A stretch of 64,000 nucleotides of DNA from Heliophilum fasciatum (GTDB taxonomy: Bacteria > Bacillota > Desulfitobacteriia > Heliobacteriales > Heliobacteriaceae), in the NCBI RefSeq assembly GCF_004341395.1, contig NZ_SLXT01000002.1, positions 1 to 64,000 on the forward strand, given 5' to 3'. Below the pieces are notes generated by a model, which saw nothing but the letters and a program-made list of their open reading frames with translations, searched no databases and was not told the origin of the DNA. The first letter of the stretch is position 1. The number at the start of each line of letters is the position of its first letter. Shown here in pieces: positions 1-8,358 of the stretch. The position numbers and the translations under genes are program-made.

Positions 1-95
1 TTAGTCCGAATTATCTGTCAATTTACCATGGCAAATCAGGGGCCGGTCAACTTTTGCTCTAGCGCAGGTGGTCAACTTTTGTGTTGACGAAACCA
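1..95. mobile_element. Probable terminus of an IS21-like insertion sequence (partial)
   Basis: The 12-mer GGTCAACTTTTG occurs twice as a direct repeat, at 45-56 and 70-81 (25 bp apart), and is followed by TGTTGACG. Multiple short GTCAAC-type repeats inside the ends are a habit of IS21-family elements, which is established knowledge; assigning this sequence to that family is my inference. The last codons of the neighbouring minus-strand lipoprotein gene run into this sequence, so the element appears to have inserted in it. No transposase is visible because the window begins here. The exact boundary cannot be set. Confidence 0.45.
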
Positions 96-830
96 CCTGA
101 TCTTAGGAAAACGTTTTTCTGTATCGCTTTTATCATAATTCTTCGTTACGGATAGATATTTCCAACTATTTGACGTATATTTCATTGTAAAAACTTTCGT
201 ACAATAAATTTCTCCAGATTCCGGCACAAGAAAATCAACAATTAATCTAACAGTGTCATCAGAAATTTGCTCTTTATTTGAGAGTTCAACTTTTCGATCA
301 CCGCCAAATCCTGCAAAGATAGGCGTAACAAATTCATTTTTAACCGGTTCGAAAGCATATACCTTTTCCGGTTTGAATCTAGTTTTTTCAAAATATTTGT
401 CGAGAACTTCACGTATTGTTTTCACAGGGATATGATACTTATTGTCCCCCTTATTAAGGAATTTATCTCCCGAATCCTCAATATCACCATGAGTGAAATG
501 ATATTCCATGTCCATTACATAGATAGAAAATGTATAGAGGGTTTGCGAAGGAATATCTTCTGAATTGGCAAATATCAATTCGGGAACACAGATATCAAGA
601 TCTTTAATGTACCTAGATATAAACTTGTCATCGATCAACTTTAATAAGTCAGTAGTAAATGCAGTCTTTCTCTGTTGTTCACTGTTAGATTGTATAGTCG
701 ACACCTGAGTTGCATCCATTGTAATTGAGTTAGCTTTCGGCGAATATACGGTCGCTGTTTTACTACAGCCGATCAGAAAACAGGTTGCCAAAGTTAAGCT
801 AAAAATAGCGATTATTATTCTTTTTATCAT
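72..830 (-). CDS. Putative lipoprotein, probably 3'-truncated by an IS end
   Basis: This is a 252-residue exported protein of unknown function. The N-terminus is a type II signal peptide: basic MIKR, a hydrophobic stretch and the lipobox LIGC with Cys22 as the lipidation site. A GGGGG ribosome-binding site sits 5 bases before the ATG. The remainder looks globular and soluble, with many charged residues and no recognised domain. The final residues (about RQHKS and stop) are encoded by the sequence that carries the repeated GGTCAACTTTTG motif, so the natural C-terminus has probably been replaced by read-through into a mobile-element end. It is first or last in a run of minus-strand genes for exported proteins. 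Whether the shortened protein still works is unknown. Confidence 0.6.
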   Translation of the reverse strand: MIKRIIIAIFSLTLATCFLIGCSKTATVYSPKANSITMDATQVSTIQSNSEQQRKTAFTTDLLKLIDDKFISRYIKDLDICVPELIFANSEDIPSQTLYTFSIYVMDMEYHFTHGDIEDSGDKFLNKGDNKYHIPVKTIREVLDKYFEKTRFKPEKVYAFEPVKNEFVTPIFAGFGGDRKVELSNKEQISDDTVRLIVDFLVPESGEIYCTKVFTMKYTSNSWKYLSVTKNYDKSDTEKRFPKIRWFRQHKS

Positions 831-941
831 ACATTCCCCCTAATATAAAAATAATGCTAAAAAGTAGTTTATCTATTTTGATTTCCGTCCCATCATAGGC
901 GAAAACGATTCGCTACCTGCCAGGCATCGGCTTTTTATCTG

Positions 942-2405
942 CTACTCCGGTATCAGCAACGTTTGCTTACAAGACAGGTATGTAAAATAGATTTCGCCAA
1001 GCGGATCATGGACCTGAAATTCGATCGTCCACTCAGCCGTCGGTTTCAGTACATTTCCGGGGTTGTTCCAAACTAAGCGATCGAGCGCTTGCTCGAAGGT
1101 AAGGGGGCGATAGTTCTCGTCTTTTTTGATCAATTCCCATACAGCTTGGGCATTGGGCGATCCTTCCGTTTCCATGGATTCACCGTCAGATACGTTCATG
1201 TAGTACCCCTTAAGCTTGGCTTGCCATATCTCCTGCTGATCGGCTGTTGGCTTTTTTTCCAGATCGGTTAGTTCAAAAATAAAATACCCCTGATCACTCC
1301 ATCCGATGGGCTTATATGTTCCATCGACACAGGTCAAAAAACGTGAAGAGCGATGACTGTTATCACGATGGCCAAAATACATTTCGGTTATCGAATCAAA
1401 TTGTTCTTTCGTGATGGTGCCGTCTTGCGGATTAATGATCCCTGCTTTATCCTTGGCCATCTGATAAACGTACAAGGTTAGCTCATCCCAGTTGGGCCGC
1501 TTGCCGCGATCAAAAGCGGGAAGATCGCGAAGCTCTCCGTTATTTTTCTTGAAGTAGTAGTAAAAAAACAGCTTGTTTTCCATGGCCACTTTTGTTGAAC
1601 CCTTTTTGATCTGCTGCTCGTAAAAATTGTCTTGGTACGGATAGGGCCAGCGGTTAAAGGAAAGCAGCGCATACTCCGAAGGTTTAAGATTCCAATCCAA
1701 TGGCAACGCTCTTGCTTCTTTCACCCGGATACCGCCCCAGCGATCACCTTGTTGGACAAAAATGATGTCTTCCGGTACATTGAGCACATCCATAAAGGCA
1801 TTGTCCCAGATCGGCTCCACGAGCCCTTTGCCTTCTCTCGTCACGTAACCAAACTTTTTGTTTTTTTCGACTTTGACAAAAGGTTCGACTTCCTCGTAAA
1901 AAGTGAGATGAATAAAATCAAACTCGGGCGGAATGACCATCCGTCCTTGTTGATCGATCGCACCCCAGCGCCCGTTTTGTTTCACTCGAACCAATCCGTT
2001 GACCTTATAACCATCGGGCCTGATGGGATTCATGATATCTTCATAGATAGGGTCACCGATTTTTTCGCCTGTCAGATTATAAAGCCCCCACAGGTTGTCT
2101 TTTTTCGCCAATACCAAATCCCGCATGATATCAAAGTCCTGAAAGCCGGTGAGAATGGGCACCTGATTAGCGGTCAGGAGCGATTTTTGACCATCAGGCG
2201 ATGAAGTGATCAAATACTCCGTAATTTTGTCTTCTTCGTTTTCCCCGTAGTAGCTGACAGTGATTTTTTCCGTGCTTGGAACCATGCTTGAAACCGTGTT
2301 TGGAGTCACATTTTGATTCGTATCTTGATAAGCAACGATACTGCACCCGGCAATCATCAAGGAAACAATGAATACGAAAAGACTGGGATAGATTTTTCTT
2401 TTCAA
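942..2405 (-). CDS. WG-repeat lipoprotein
   Basis: This is a secreted lipoprotein of about 487 residues. I place the start at a TTG because GGAGGGG lies 7-8 bases upstream; an upstream ATG at 2444 would add 13 residues that overlap this ribosome-binding site. The signal peptide ends in lipobox IAGC (Cys21). Between about residues 100 and 230 there are WG-type repeats, for example NLWGLYNLTGEK, GRWGAIDQQGR, KKFGYVTREGK and DRWGG. These are beta-rich motifs common in bacterial surface proteins with no fixed enzymatic role. The C-terminal half has no recognised domain. It lies 53 bp downstream of the CuAO-N protein on the same strand. It is presumably a cell-envelope protein; its ligand is unknown. 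Confidence 0.7.
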   Translation of the reverse strand: MKRKIYPSLFVFIVSLMIAGCSIVAYQDTNQNVTPNTVSSMVPSTEKITVSYYGENEEDKITEYLITSSPDGQKSLLTANQVPILTGFQDFDIMRDLVLAKKDNLWGLYNLTGEKIGDPIYEDIMNPIRPDGYKVNGLVRVKQNGRWGAIDQQGRMVIPPEFDFIHLTFYEEVEPFVKVEKNKKFGYVTREGKGLVEPIWDNAFMDVLNVPEDIIFVQQGDRWGGIRVKEARALPLDWNLKPSEYALLSFNRWPYPYQDNFYEQQIKKGSTKVAMENKLFFYYYFKKNNGELRDLPAFDRGKRPNWDELTLYVYQMAKDKAGIINPQDGTITKEQFDSITEMYFGHRDNSHRSSRFLTCVDGTYKPIGWSDQGYFIFELTDLEKKPTADQQEIWQAKLKGYYMNVSDGESMETEGSPNAQAVWELIKKDENYRPLTFEQALDRLVWNNPGNVLKPTAEWTIEFQVHDPLGEIYFTYLSCKQTLLIPE

Positions 2406-2458
2406 AGAAATCCCCCCTCCATCTCTTTGGCTACATAGCCCCAATGGATACTACTTGC

Positions 2459-4060
2459 TTAGAAAACATTTTCGATAACCACTTCTCCTGTTTTCGCGTC
2501 AAAGCAATAATAGTACTGCTTGCTGTTCGCTTCGGCGATCAAAAACCAATTAACTTGGTTTTTTTCATAAGGTGCTAAATATGACTTTTTTAGATCACTA
2601 CTGCCGATACCCTTGCTTTGTATGAATAAAAGTATTTTGTCTAAAGAAATTACATCTTTCATTAAAACCGCCGATTCCACTGATATCGTATTGTCATATT
2701 GGTTTTGCGCAACCCAAACCGCTTTTTCATTGCCGAATTCATCTACACCAACCACCATCGTGTCCATTGGGCCAAATTCGGTAAAACGGGTGGGCGTAAA
2801 TTCAACTTTATTGATCTTTGTAAGGATTCCCTCTTTTAAAACATATTCTTTGGCATCTTCAAAAGAGCACACCGTTACCCCAGCAATCGGCTCATCGGGT
2901 ATCACATTCATATTCTCCGTTTTAATCCAAACCGAACAGCTTTTATCATCCCACCGGACATTGCAACCCATCGATTCGCTGACAAAGCGAAGTGGCACCA
3001 TCGTATGCCCTTCGATAATTTCAGCCGGTCGATCCAGTAACATCTCTTGACCGTCTTTTTGTGCGCTGGCCGATCCGATGATCAACCAAAGTGTCGTTTT
3101 TTCTTTTGTAGCCGTAACCTTCTGTACGTTTCCGTCCCATTGGACAGTCGCCCCCAGCGCTTCAAAAATCCCGCGCAAAGGAACCAAAACCCGATCATCC
3201 CGGATGACGGGATCTTGCGTAAAGGCTAATTTTTTTCCGTCCAGATAAACCGTAATCGGCGAAGGCGCTTCTAATGTATCAGCGGCATCAGTAGCATTGG
3301 CGGCATTGCCGGTAGCAGCTTCAGCAACATCGGCAGCATTGGCAGCAGCATCCTCAGCAACAACTTGAATGGTAAAAGCTTTCGTATATTCGCCCAGACG
3401 AGCCGTAATCGTCGTTTCACCTTCCTCCAGCGCAACGATCGTCGGCTCATAGCTTCGTATCTTGGCTACTTGATCATTACCAGACACAAATTCAGCCGGC
3501 GGCCAAAGCCCCACGTGAGCGCCGTTAGCCAGGATCTTTTCATCATATAGTTGCGCTTGAAATCCCTTATGTACCACAAAAGCACCATTGATGACGGGAA
3601 CATAAAAATATTCCGGATCACTTGTCCTCTTTGGCCCAAAGTGAAGTTGGATATCGATAACCGGACTAACTTCTACATTTACCGATCCGCTGCAACCTTG
3701 ATAGCGAGCCGTAACCGTTGTGCCGCCGATCGCCTTAGCGGTAATTTGGGATCCATCAAAACTAAGAACCTCCGGATTACTTGCTTCCCATACAGCTTGG
3801 TCCGATACGTTTATTTCCGAACCGTCCGCATATCGCGCCTTCGCCTCAATCATCTCTAGGGCTCCCGGAAAAAGAGCAATCGGCTCGCCCGGTTTGTCGG
3901 TTTCCTGCGGATAAACTTTTTGCACAGTCACGGAAACCACTTTATTTTCCGGCTCTGCCGCCATGACCGTTACAGGTACCATAAGTATTAAAAGTACAAA
4001 TAGTAATGTAATTAAGAATGATAGATTTTTTCTTACGCCCAAGTTACTTGTTAGCGCCAT
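2459..4060 (-). CDS. Secreted protein with Big-like and copper amine oxidase N-terminal domains
   Basis: This is a 533-residue exported protein. Start chosen at ATG 4060, which has GGGAGG at proper spacing; an ATG 33 bases upstream would overlap the preceding gene. The signal peptide spans about residues 1-36 (hydrophobic LLFVLLILMVPV, then AMAA-like cleavage). Residues about 40-130 look like a bacterial Ig-like (Big) domain. An alanine-rich linker (about 236-265) follows. Residues about 270-380 carry two copies of the copper-amine-oxidase N-terminal motif (VLVPLRGIFEALGATVQWDG and TMVPLRFVSESMGCNVRWDD). In Firmicutes this domain is a cell-surface module and does not imply amine oxidase activity. 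The C-terminal 150 residues resemble a PepSY/YcdB-like fold only vaguely. Probably co-transcribed with the gene at 4065. Confidence 0.72.
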   Translation of the reverse strand: MALTSNLGVRKNLSFLITLLFVLLILMVPVTVMAAEPENKVVSVTVQKVYPQETDKPGEPIALFPGALEMIEAKARYADGSEINVSDQAVWEASNPEVLSFDGSQITAKAIGGTTVTARYQGCSGSVNVEVSPVIDIQLHFGPKRTSDPEYFYVPVINGAFVVHKGFQAQLYDEKILANGAHVGLWPPAEFVSGNDQVAKIRSYEPTIVALEEGETTITARLGEYTKAFTIQVVAEDAAANAADVAEAATGNAANATDAADTLEAPSPITVYLDGKKLAFTQDPVIRDDRVLVPLRGIFEALGATVQWDGNVQKVTATKEKTTLWLIIGSASAQKDGQEMLLDRPAEIIEGHTMVPLRFVSESMGCNVRWDDKSCSVWIKTENMNVIPDEPIAGVTVCSFEDAKEYVLKEGILTKINKVEFTPTRFTEFGPMDTMVVGVDEFGNEKAVWVAQNQYDNTISVESAVLMKDVISLDKILLFIQSKGIGSSDLKKSYLAPYEKNQVNWFLIAEANSKQYYYCFDAKTGEVVIENVF

Positions 4061-4064
4061 AGGA

Positions 4065-4430
4065 TTAATCCTCCCATACAACTTGATTTTCACTACTTAA
4101 CCCCGTAATCGCCCAAACCTGCTTCCCACTTGCCAGCATAGAAAACATCAAAAAAGTTGCTTGTTGATCTGTGCGATGAAAGTTACCACGTATACGTACA
4201 ATGAACATCGGAGCCTTTGTAGATACGTCAGATGTTAATATTAGCTTCTCCAGTCTTGGATTTGCTTCACCGTAACTCATTGATACTTTTGTTATTTGTT
4301 CCATAACATCGATGCCCTCAGGGAATATTTCCTTTTCCTTATATTGAAATGAGTTTTCGTTTACGATCAAAAAAACAACGGCACAAATGGCAAGTGCAAC
4401 GAAAAGAGCCCATACTTTTTTTACATTCAA
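4065..4430 (-). CDS. Hypothetical membrane-anchored protein
   Basis: This is a 121-residue protein with one N-terminal membrane segment (about residues 5-22) and a soluble extracytoplasmic remainder. The start is TTG at 4430, nine bases after a GGAGGGAG ribosome-binding site that lies between this gene and the upstream C39-like gene. No family recognised. It sits between the C39-like protein and the CuAO-N protein, with gaps of 19 and 4 bp, so these three are very likely one operon for cell-surface proteins. Confidence 0.6.
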   Translation of the reverse strand: MNVKKVWALFVALAICAVVFLIVNENSFQYKEKEIFPEGIDVMEQITKVSMSYGEANPRLEKLILTSDVSTKAPMFIVRIRGNFHRTDQQATFLMFSMLASGKQVWAITGLSSENQVVWED

Positions 4431-4449
4431 GTTTCGCTTCTCCCTCCTT

Positions 4450-5088
4450 TCATTGTTTTGTATTTATCGTTATGTACACATGATGAAACAAAGGCAGCCC
4501 GTTATCCCACATCAATAAAAAATATTCTTCACTTAACGTCCGATTGCCAGGTAATTGGTCGTTTTCATCTTTTTCCTTCTTGGAATCAAAAAAATAAACT
4601 TCCTTTTTGGCATTGTCATATCCCAACATTGTCATATAATGCTGCCATAATAAACCGTTGACGACGAGTACAATCACCGGATTCCCTTGCGTTAACCTGG
4701 CTTTTAACGTATCGATGGTTCCCCGGTAAATCGATGGCTGTAGTCCTTGCGATTCAAGATACGTTATAATCCCTTTGGGCAATACATAGCCCGAAACAGG
4801 TATCTTGTAATCAATCGAATTGTAAACAAGAGTCCCTTTCGCCTCCCGGCCGAGGGTTCTTAGCAAATACGCCGTTGCGAAGGCCGAACATTGGTTGTGC
4901 CCCTGAACTTCAAAATCTGCTTCTCTGAACACAGTAAAACGCGGTGGATTTTCTGTGGTCGCTGAATCTTCAGAAGGAAACGGAGTCAACAAATATACCA
5001 TCGTCCCGCTTACTAAGCCCATGAGGGCGGTAAATGTAAGAAAAATTCGACGCACCTTTTTCATTCTCAACCCTAAATCTGATCTCAA
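4450..5088 (-). CDS. C39-like family cysteine peptidase, membrane-anchored
   Basis: This is a 212-residue protein. The TTG start at 5088 is preceded by AGGAGG nine bases upstream. One N-terminal membrane segment (about residues 14-33) anchors an extracytoplasmic papain-like domain. The expected C39 catalytic elements are present: Gln66-Cys67 in GHNQCSAFA, His150 in LLWQHYMTMLGYD and Asp168 in YFFDSK. The family (Peptidase_C39_2) includes surface hydrolases and is distinct from bacteriocin-processing ABC transporters, since no transporter domains are present here. No leader-peptide substrate is visible nearby. It heads the probable operon 5088-2459. The substrate cannot be inferred. Confidence 0.68.
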   Translation of the reverse strand: MRSDLGLRMKKVRRIFLTFTALMGLVSGTMVYLLTPFPSEDSATTENPPRFTVFREADFEVQGHNQCSAFATAYLLRTLGREAKGTLVYNSIDYKIPVSGYVLPKGIITYLESQGLQPSIYRGTIDTLKARLTQGNPVIVLVVNGLLWQHYMTMLGYDNAKKEVYFFDSKKEKDENDQLPGNRTLSEEYFLLMWDNGLPLFHHVYITINTKQ

Positions 5089-5249
5089 ACTTCAAATCCT
5101 CCTATATCGAAGAATCTAAAATACTGAATTTAACATCTTGGATTAATAATACCACACTACATCCGAATATAGGAAAAGAAGAACAATAATTCATTCCCTA
5201 TTTTTATATCGTAATAGCTGCCGACACAACAGCCTATCCATACATAAAT

Positions 5250-5289
5250 AAAAATGCGAAGCCAATTCATTCTGGCTTCGCATTTTTTT
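5250..5289 (-). terminator. Rho-independent terminator of the pyruvate-kinase-like gene
   Basis: An inverted repeat AAATGCGAAGCC / GGCTTCGCATTT with a 10-base loop lies immediately after the stop codon; on the minus strand it is followed by TTTTTATTT. The T-run on the other side makes it potentially bidirectional. Confidence 0.85.
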
Positions 5290-7151
5290 CACTCAAAAAT
5301 CCCATGTTGCTCCGTGAACTGACGGAAGATCTGGCGTTTCTTCATGTGGTTACGTTCTTCCGAACAGAGCAACGCCGAAAGCGTCTTAATCGCATCGATG
5401 ATGTGGGCACCTTTGTTAAGCATGACCGCGTCGGCGCGGTGAGCCGACGCAGCGTCAGTAATCTCCGCACGAGCCGGTAATCCCGTTTTGGCCATCGTCT
5501 CCAGCACTTGCGTCGCCCAGATGACCGGAACGTGGGCAGCTTCACACAGACAGAGGATCTGCTCCTGAATGATCGCCAAGTTTTCGAAGCCCACTTCAAC
5601 AGCAAGGTCGCCGCGAGCGATCATGACACCAAAGCAAGGGAATTGCAGCCCCGTAATCAACAATTGCGCCAGGCCATGGAGCGCTTCCGGGTTTTCAATC
5701 TTAGCGATAATGCCGAATTCCGGGCGGCCAAGGTCGATCAGTGCATGATGTAAATCAAGCAAGTCTTGCGGACGCTGCACAAAGGATAATCCCACAGCGT
5801 CAGCATGCTCGGCGATGAAGGGCAGTGCTTCTTTATCTTGCTCCGTCAACGCTGGGAGATCGAGCAGGGAGTCCGGAATATTGATGCCTTTTTCCGCTTT
5901 GATGCGTGCCGGTGCACTGTCCGGCGAGAGAATCCGCAGTTCAAGGTAGGTATCATTTTTACCGGTGACATGAGCGCTGATTTTGCCGTCATCGATAAAA
6001 AGGCGATCACCGATTTCCACATGAGTAAGCGCCGCCGGCAGTGTACAAGCAATACCGGCCGGGCGTCCTTCTCGGGCCGGATGGCCAAGGCGTTGCGGAT
6101 CGCGGTAAAGAAGCAACCGGTCCCCGGCTTGGACTTCAATCCGTACTGGCTGCGCGGCCACCGGGCCTATTCGGAAGCGCAGTCCGTTTTCCGCGCAGAG
6201 CATGATGCCTTCTTCGATATGGGCATTACGGCTGAGACTCACTTTGACACGACCCGGCCCTGTATGTTCCAGTACGTGGAAGGTGCGCTTGCGATTGCGG
6301 CTGTCTTCGAAGAATAAGGTGCTGCCGAGCGGTAACTGTTCAAGTCGTTTTTGCCCGGGAAGGGCAATAATAAACTTGGCCGTGCTGTCGGGAAGGTTGA
6401 TTTTTTCCGTCTCTGCTGCATTGCTGTCGAGATAACCGAATAATTGCGGATGCGGCATCTCCGCCGTGATCGGCGGAACGCTTAGCTTGAGTGGGCGCGA
6501 TTCGGCCAGTAAGGCGCCCGTGCGGATCTTGGGACCACCAAGATCCATGACGATATGGCAGCGCCGCCCAACCCCTTGACCGCTACGTTCCAGTTGCGCC
6601 TCAGTGGTACGAATTGCGTCGATGATCTTGTACCACGTCTCGGGATTGTCATGGGCGCAGTTAATCCGCGCCATATCCATGCCGCTGCGGAGCAGTTCTT
6701 CAATGAAGCCGGGACTGGCGATAGCAGCGGTATCCAGCGTAACCATGATTCGAGGACTGCGTTGCTCCCGCGGGCGGCCAAGCAGTTGGATGCTGCGTTT
6801 TTCCAGCATGGTCCGCGCTTCCGCATTCGTCGTTTTATAGAGCGTTGTCGCCGGGATCGGTGCGCCAAGGTGTTGCATGACCCGTTCAATACTGGCAAGC
6901 ACCGATGGTTCCAAACGTCCAAGGGAAGAAAGACCATGTTCGGCCAGCGCCGATTGCAAGTCAAAAATATCATGGCGACGTAAGGCCAAGTACGCTAAGA
7001 GATTATCACAACTCGCCTGAATTTCTGCCGTTGCTTGCGGTTTGTGAAAGCAGGTGTTGCTGGCTTTATCGACAATATCCGAATAGAGGTCGTGCAGTTG
7101 ACTGGCAAGGTAAGCATGCTCGTCATGATTTACTGGGTAGGAACCGGACAT
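5289..7151 (-). CDS. Pyruvate kinase-like protein with N-terminal extension and no C-terminal regulatory domain
   Basis: This 620-residue protein carries the pyruvate kinase barrel, which transfers phosphate from PEP to ADP. The catalytic elements are present: ARINCAHD (about 161), GPKIRTG, the lysine in IAKIENPE, the metal site ARGDLAVE, and ATQVLETM followed by RAEITD. It differs from ordinary PykA in three ways. About 130 helical residues precede the barrel, the middle (lid) region is long, and the sequence ends just after the barrel so the usual allosteric C-terminal domain is missing. Such divergent kinases are known in a few bacterial phyla. The start has AGGAGG at good spacing. It is monocistronic, with its own terminator. 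It could be an unregulated isozyme or act on a related enolphosphate. Confidence 0.75.
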   Translation of the reverse strand: MSGSYPVNHDEHAYLASQLHDLYSDIVDKASNTCFHKPQATAEIQASCDNLLAYLALRRHDIFDLQSALAEHGLSSLGRLEPSVLASIERVMQHLGAPIPATTLYKTTNAEARTMLEKRSIQLLGRPREQRSPRIMVTLDTAAIASPGFIEELLRSGMDMARINCAHDNPETWYKIIDAIRTTEAQLERSGQGVGRRCHIVMDLGGPKIRTGALLAESRPLKLSVPPITAEMPHPQLFGYLDSNAAETEKINLPDSTAKFIIALPGQKRLEQLPLGSTLFFEDSRNRKRTFHVLEHTGPGRVKVSLSRNAHIEEGIMLCAENGLRFRIGPVAAQPVRIEVQAGDRLLLYRDPQRLGHPAREGRPAGIACTLPAALTHVEIGDRLFIDDGKISAHVTGKNDTYLELRILSPDSAPARIKAEKGINIPDSLLDLPALTEQDKEALPFIAEHADAVGLSFVQRPQDLLDLHHALIDLGRPEFGIIAKIENPEALHGLAQLLITGLQFPCFGVMIARGDLAVEVGFENLAIIQEQILCLCEAAHVPVIWATQVLETMAKTGLPARAEITDAASAHRADAVMLNKGAHIIDAIKTLSALLCSEERNHMKKRQIFRQFTEQHGIFE

Positions 7152-7283
7152 TAGGTGTCCTCCTCTGCATTAATTGACAGTTTTTCCTATACCAATATGT
7201 ATATGTCGCTACTTGTAGTTTAAATTCTGCGGATTAACGAAACAAGTAAAGTTTTATTAAAGATTTTGCCAAAAATCAGCACG

Positions 7284-7327
7284 AAAAAGAAGAGAAGATA
7301 CCGGCCTCCAAGCCAATATCCTCTCTT
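7284..7327 (-). terminator. Terminator downstream of the phosphorylase gene
   Basis: The plus-strand arms AAGAGAAGATA (7290-7300) and TATCCTCTCTT (7317-7327) pair with one G-T wobble. On the minus strand the hairpin is followed by CTTTTT. It ends the trmL-pfkA-phosphorylase transcript. The 254-bp gap 7152-7405 contains nothing else I can identify. Confidence 0.7.
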
Positions 7328-7405
7328 CGGTATTTTTAAAGACTTTTCATCGGGCACTTTTTTATCCGCTACTTCTTTCCCGGGCGCTTCGTAACCAGGC
7401 ACTTC

Positions 7406-8251
7406 TTAACCGGGCACTTTCCGCTCCTGCAACAGCGTCGTCTTGCGCAACTCGCCACAGGAACAGCTTTCTACGGTATCACTCAAGGTGGCCATCGCCA
7501 TCAACAGCCGCCGCCCGGCCCGCTCCGACTCCTCATAGAAGATATCTTTCAGTTCCTGATGGGTCCAGTCGGTGATCACACCTTCGGCAAAGTTCACGAC
7601 CAGTTCCATCCGGGCGTAGCAAGCGCCGATCTCCCGGGCCAGATATACTTCCGGCGCCACGCTCTGCCCGATCACATCGCCCCCGGCGATGGCAAAATGG
7701 CGCACTTCCGCCGGGCTCTCAAAATGCCGGCCATCGGTGACGACATAGTTGGAACGATCAAAGACGCGCCCTTGCCCCGGTAATTCTTCACAAGCCGCCA
7801 CAAAAGCACGGCGCATGACCGGACAAAAGGCTTGACGCATGATGCAAAGCGTCCCTGAGCCGAGATCGACGTCCTTGCGCATGGAAAAGTCGAGGTAATC
7901 ATGGGGCACCACCAGATCGCGCGGGCGCAGCAGATGATTGATGGCGCCGACGCCCCCTTCCGAAAGCACCCGCTTCACGCCGGCTTCCCGGAAGACCCAG
8001 AAGATCTGCCGCGACGCATCGGCCCGCGTGACGCCGCGCCGCCATCCATGCATCGTACAAGTCAGCGCCCGCTGACCGTTCAGTTCAAAGTAAACAAAAG
8101 GCGGACTCATGCCATAAGGCGTCTCCCAACCGGAAAACACCGATAGCACCGTCAACCCCGGAAAAGAGATATCTTCCGGAAAGTGCAGCGAATTCGTACT
8201 GGAACCGCCGATAATGCCAAAACTTGCGGCAGGTATTGCAGGTAACGTCAA
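7406..8251 (-). CDS. Purine nucleoside / methylthioadenosine phosphorylase family protein
   Basis: This 281-residue protein belongs to the MTAP/PNP phosphorylase superfamily, enzymes that split nucleosides with phosphate in purine or methylthioadenosine salvage. Recognisable elements are the N-terminal beta strand GIIGGSS, then GGVGAINHLLRPRDLVVPHDYLDF and GQSVAPEVYLAREIGACYARMELV. Start TTG at 8251 is chosen because AAGGGAG is nine bases upstream; an ATG at 8278 is possible. The usual GTGL phosphate loop reads GSSTNS and the substrate-contact Met before the PE motif is Gln, so it is a divergent member and the substrate is uncertain. It is the last gene of a trmL-pfkA-phosphorylase run. Confidence 0.68.
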   Translation of the reverse strand: MTLPAIPAASFGIIGGSSTNSLHFPEDISFPGLTVLSVFSGWETPYGMSPPFVYFELNGQRALTCTMHGWRRGVTRADASRQIFWVFREAGVKRVLSEGGVGAINHLLRPRDLVVPHDYLDFSMRKDVDLGSGTLCIMRQAFCPVMRRAFVAACEELPGQGRVFDRSNYVVTDGRHFESPAEVRHFAIAGGDVIGQSVAPEVYLAREIGACYARMELVVNFAEGVITDWTHQELKDIFYEESERAGRRLLMAMATLSDTVESCSCGELRKTTLLQERKVPG

Positions 8252-8358
8252 CCGTCGTTTCTCCCTTCTCCAACCCATGTAATGCTTTTGATACTAACCC
8301 TTGTCGGACTTTCGATCTGGGTTTTCGAGCTGTCTTTTGCCCTTCCCGGCACTGTTGG

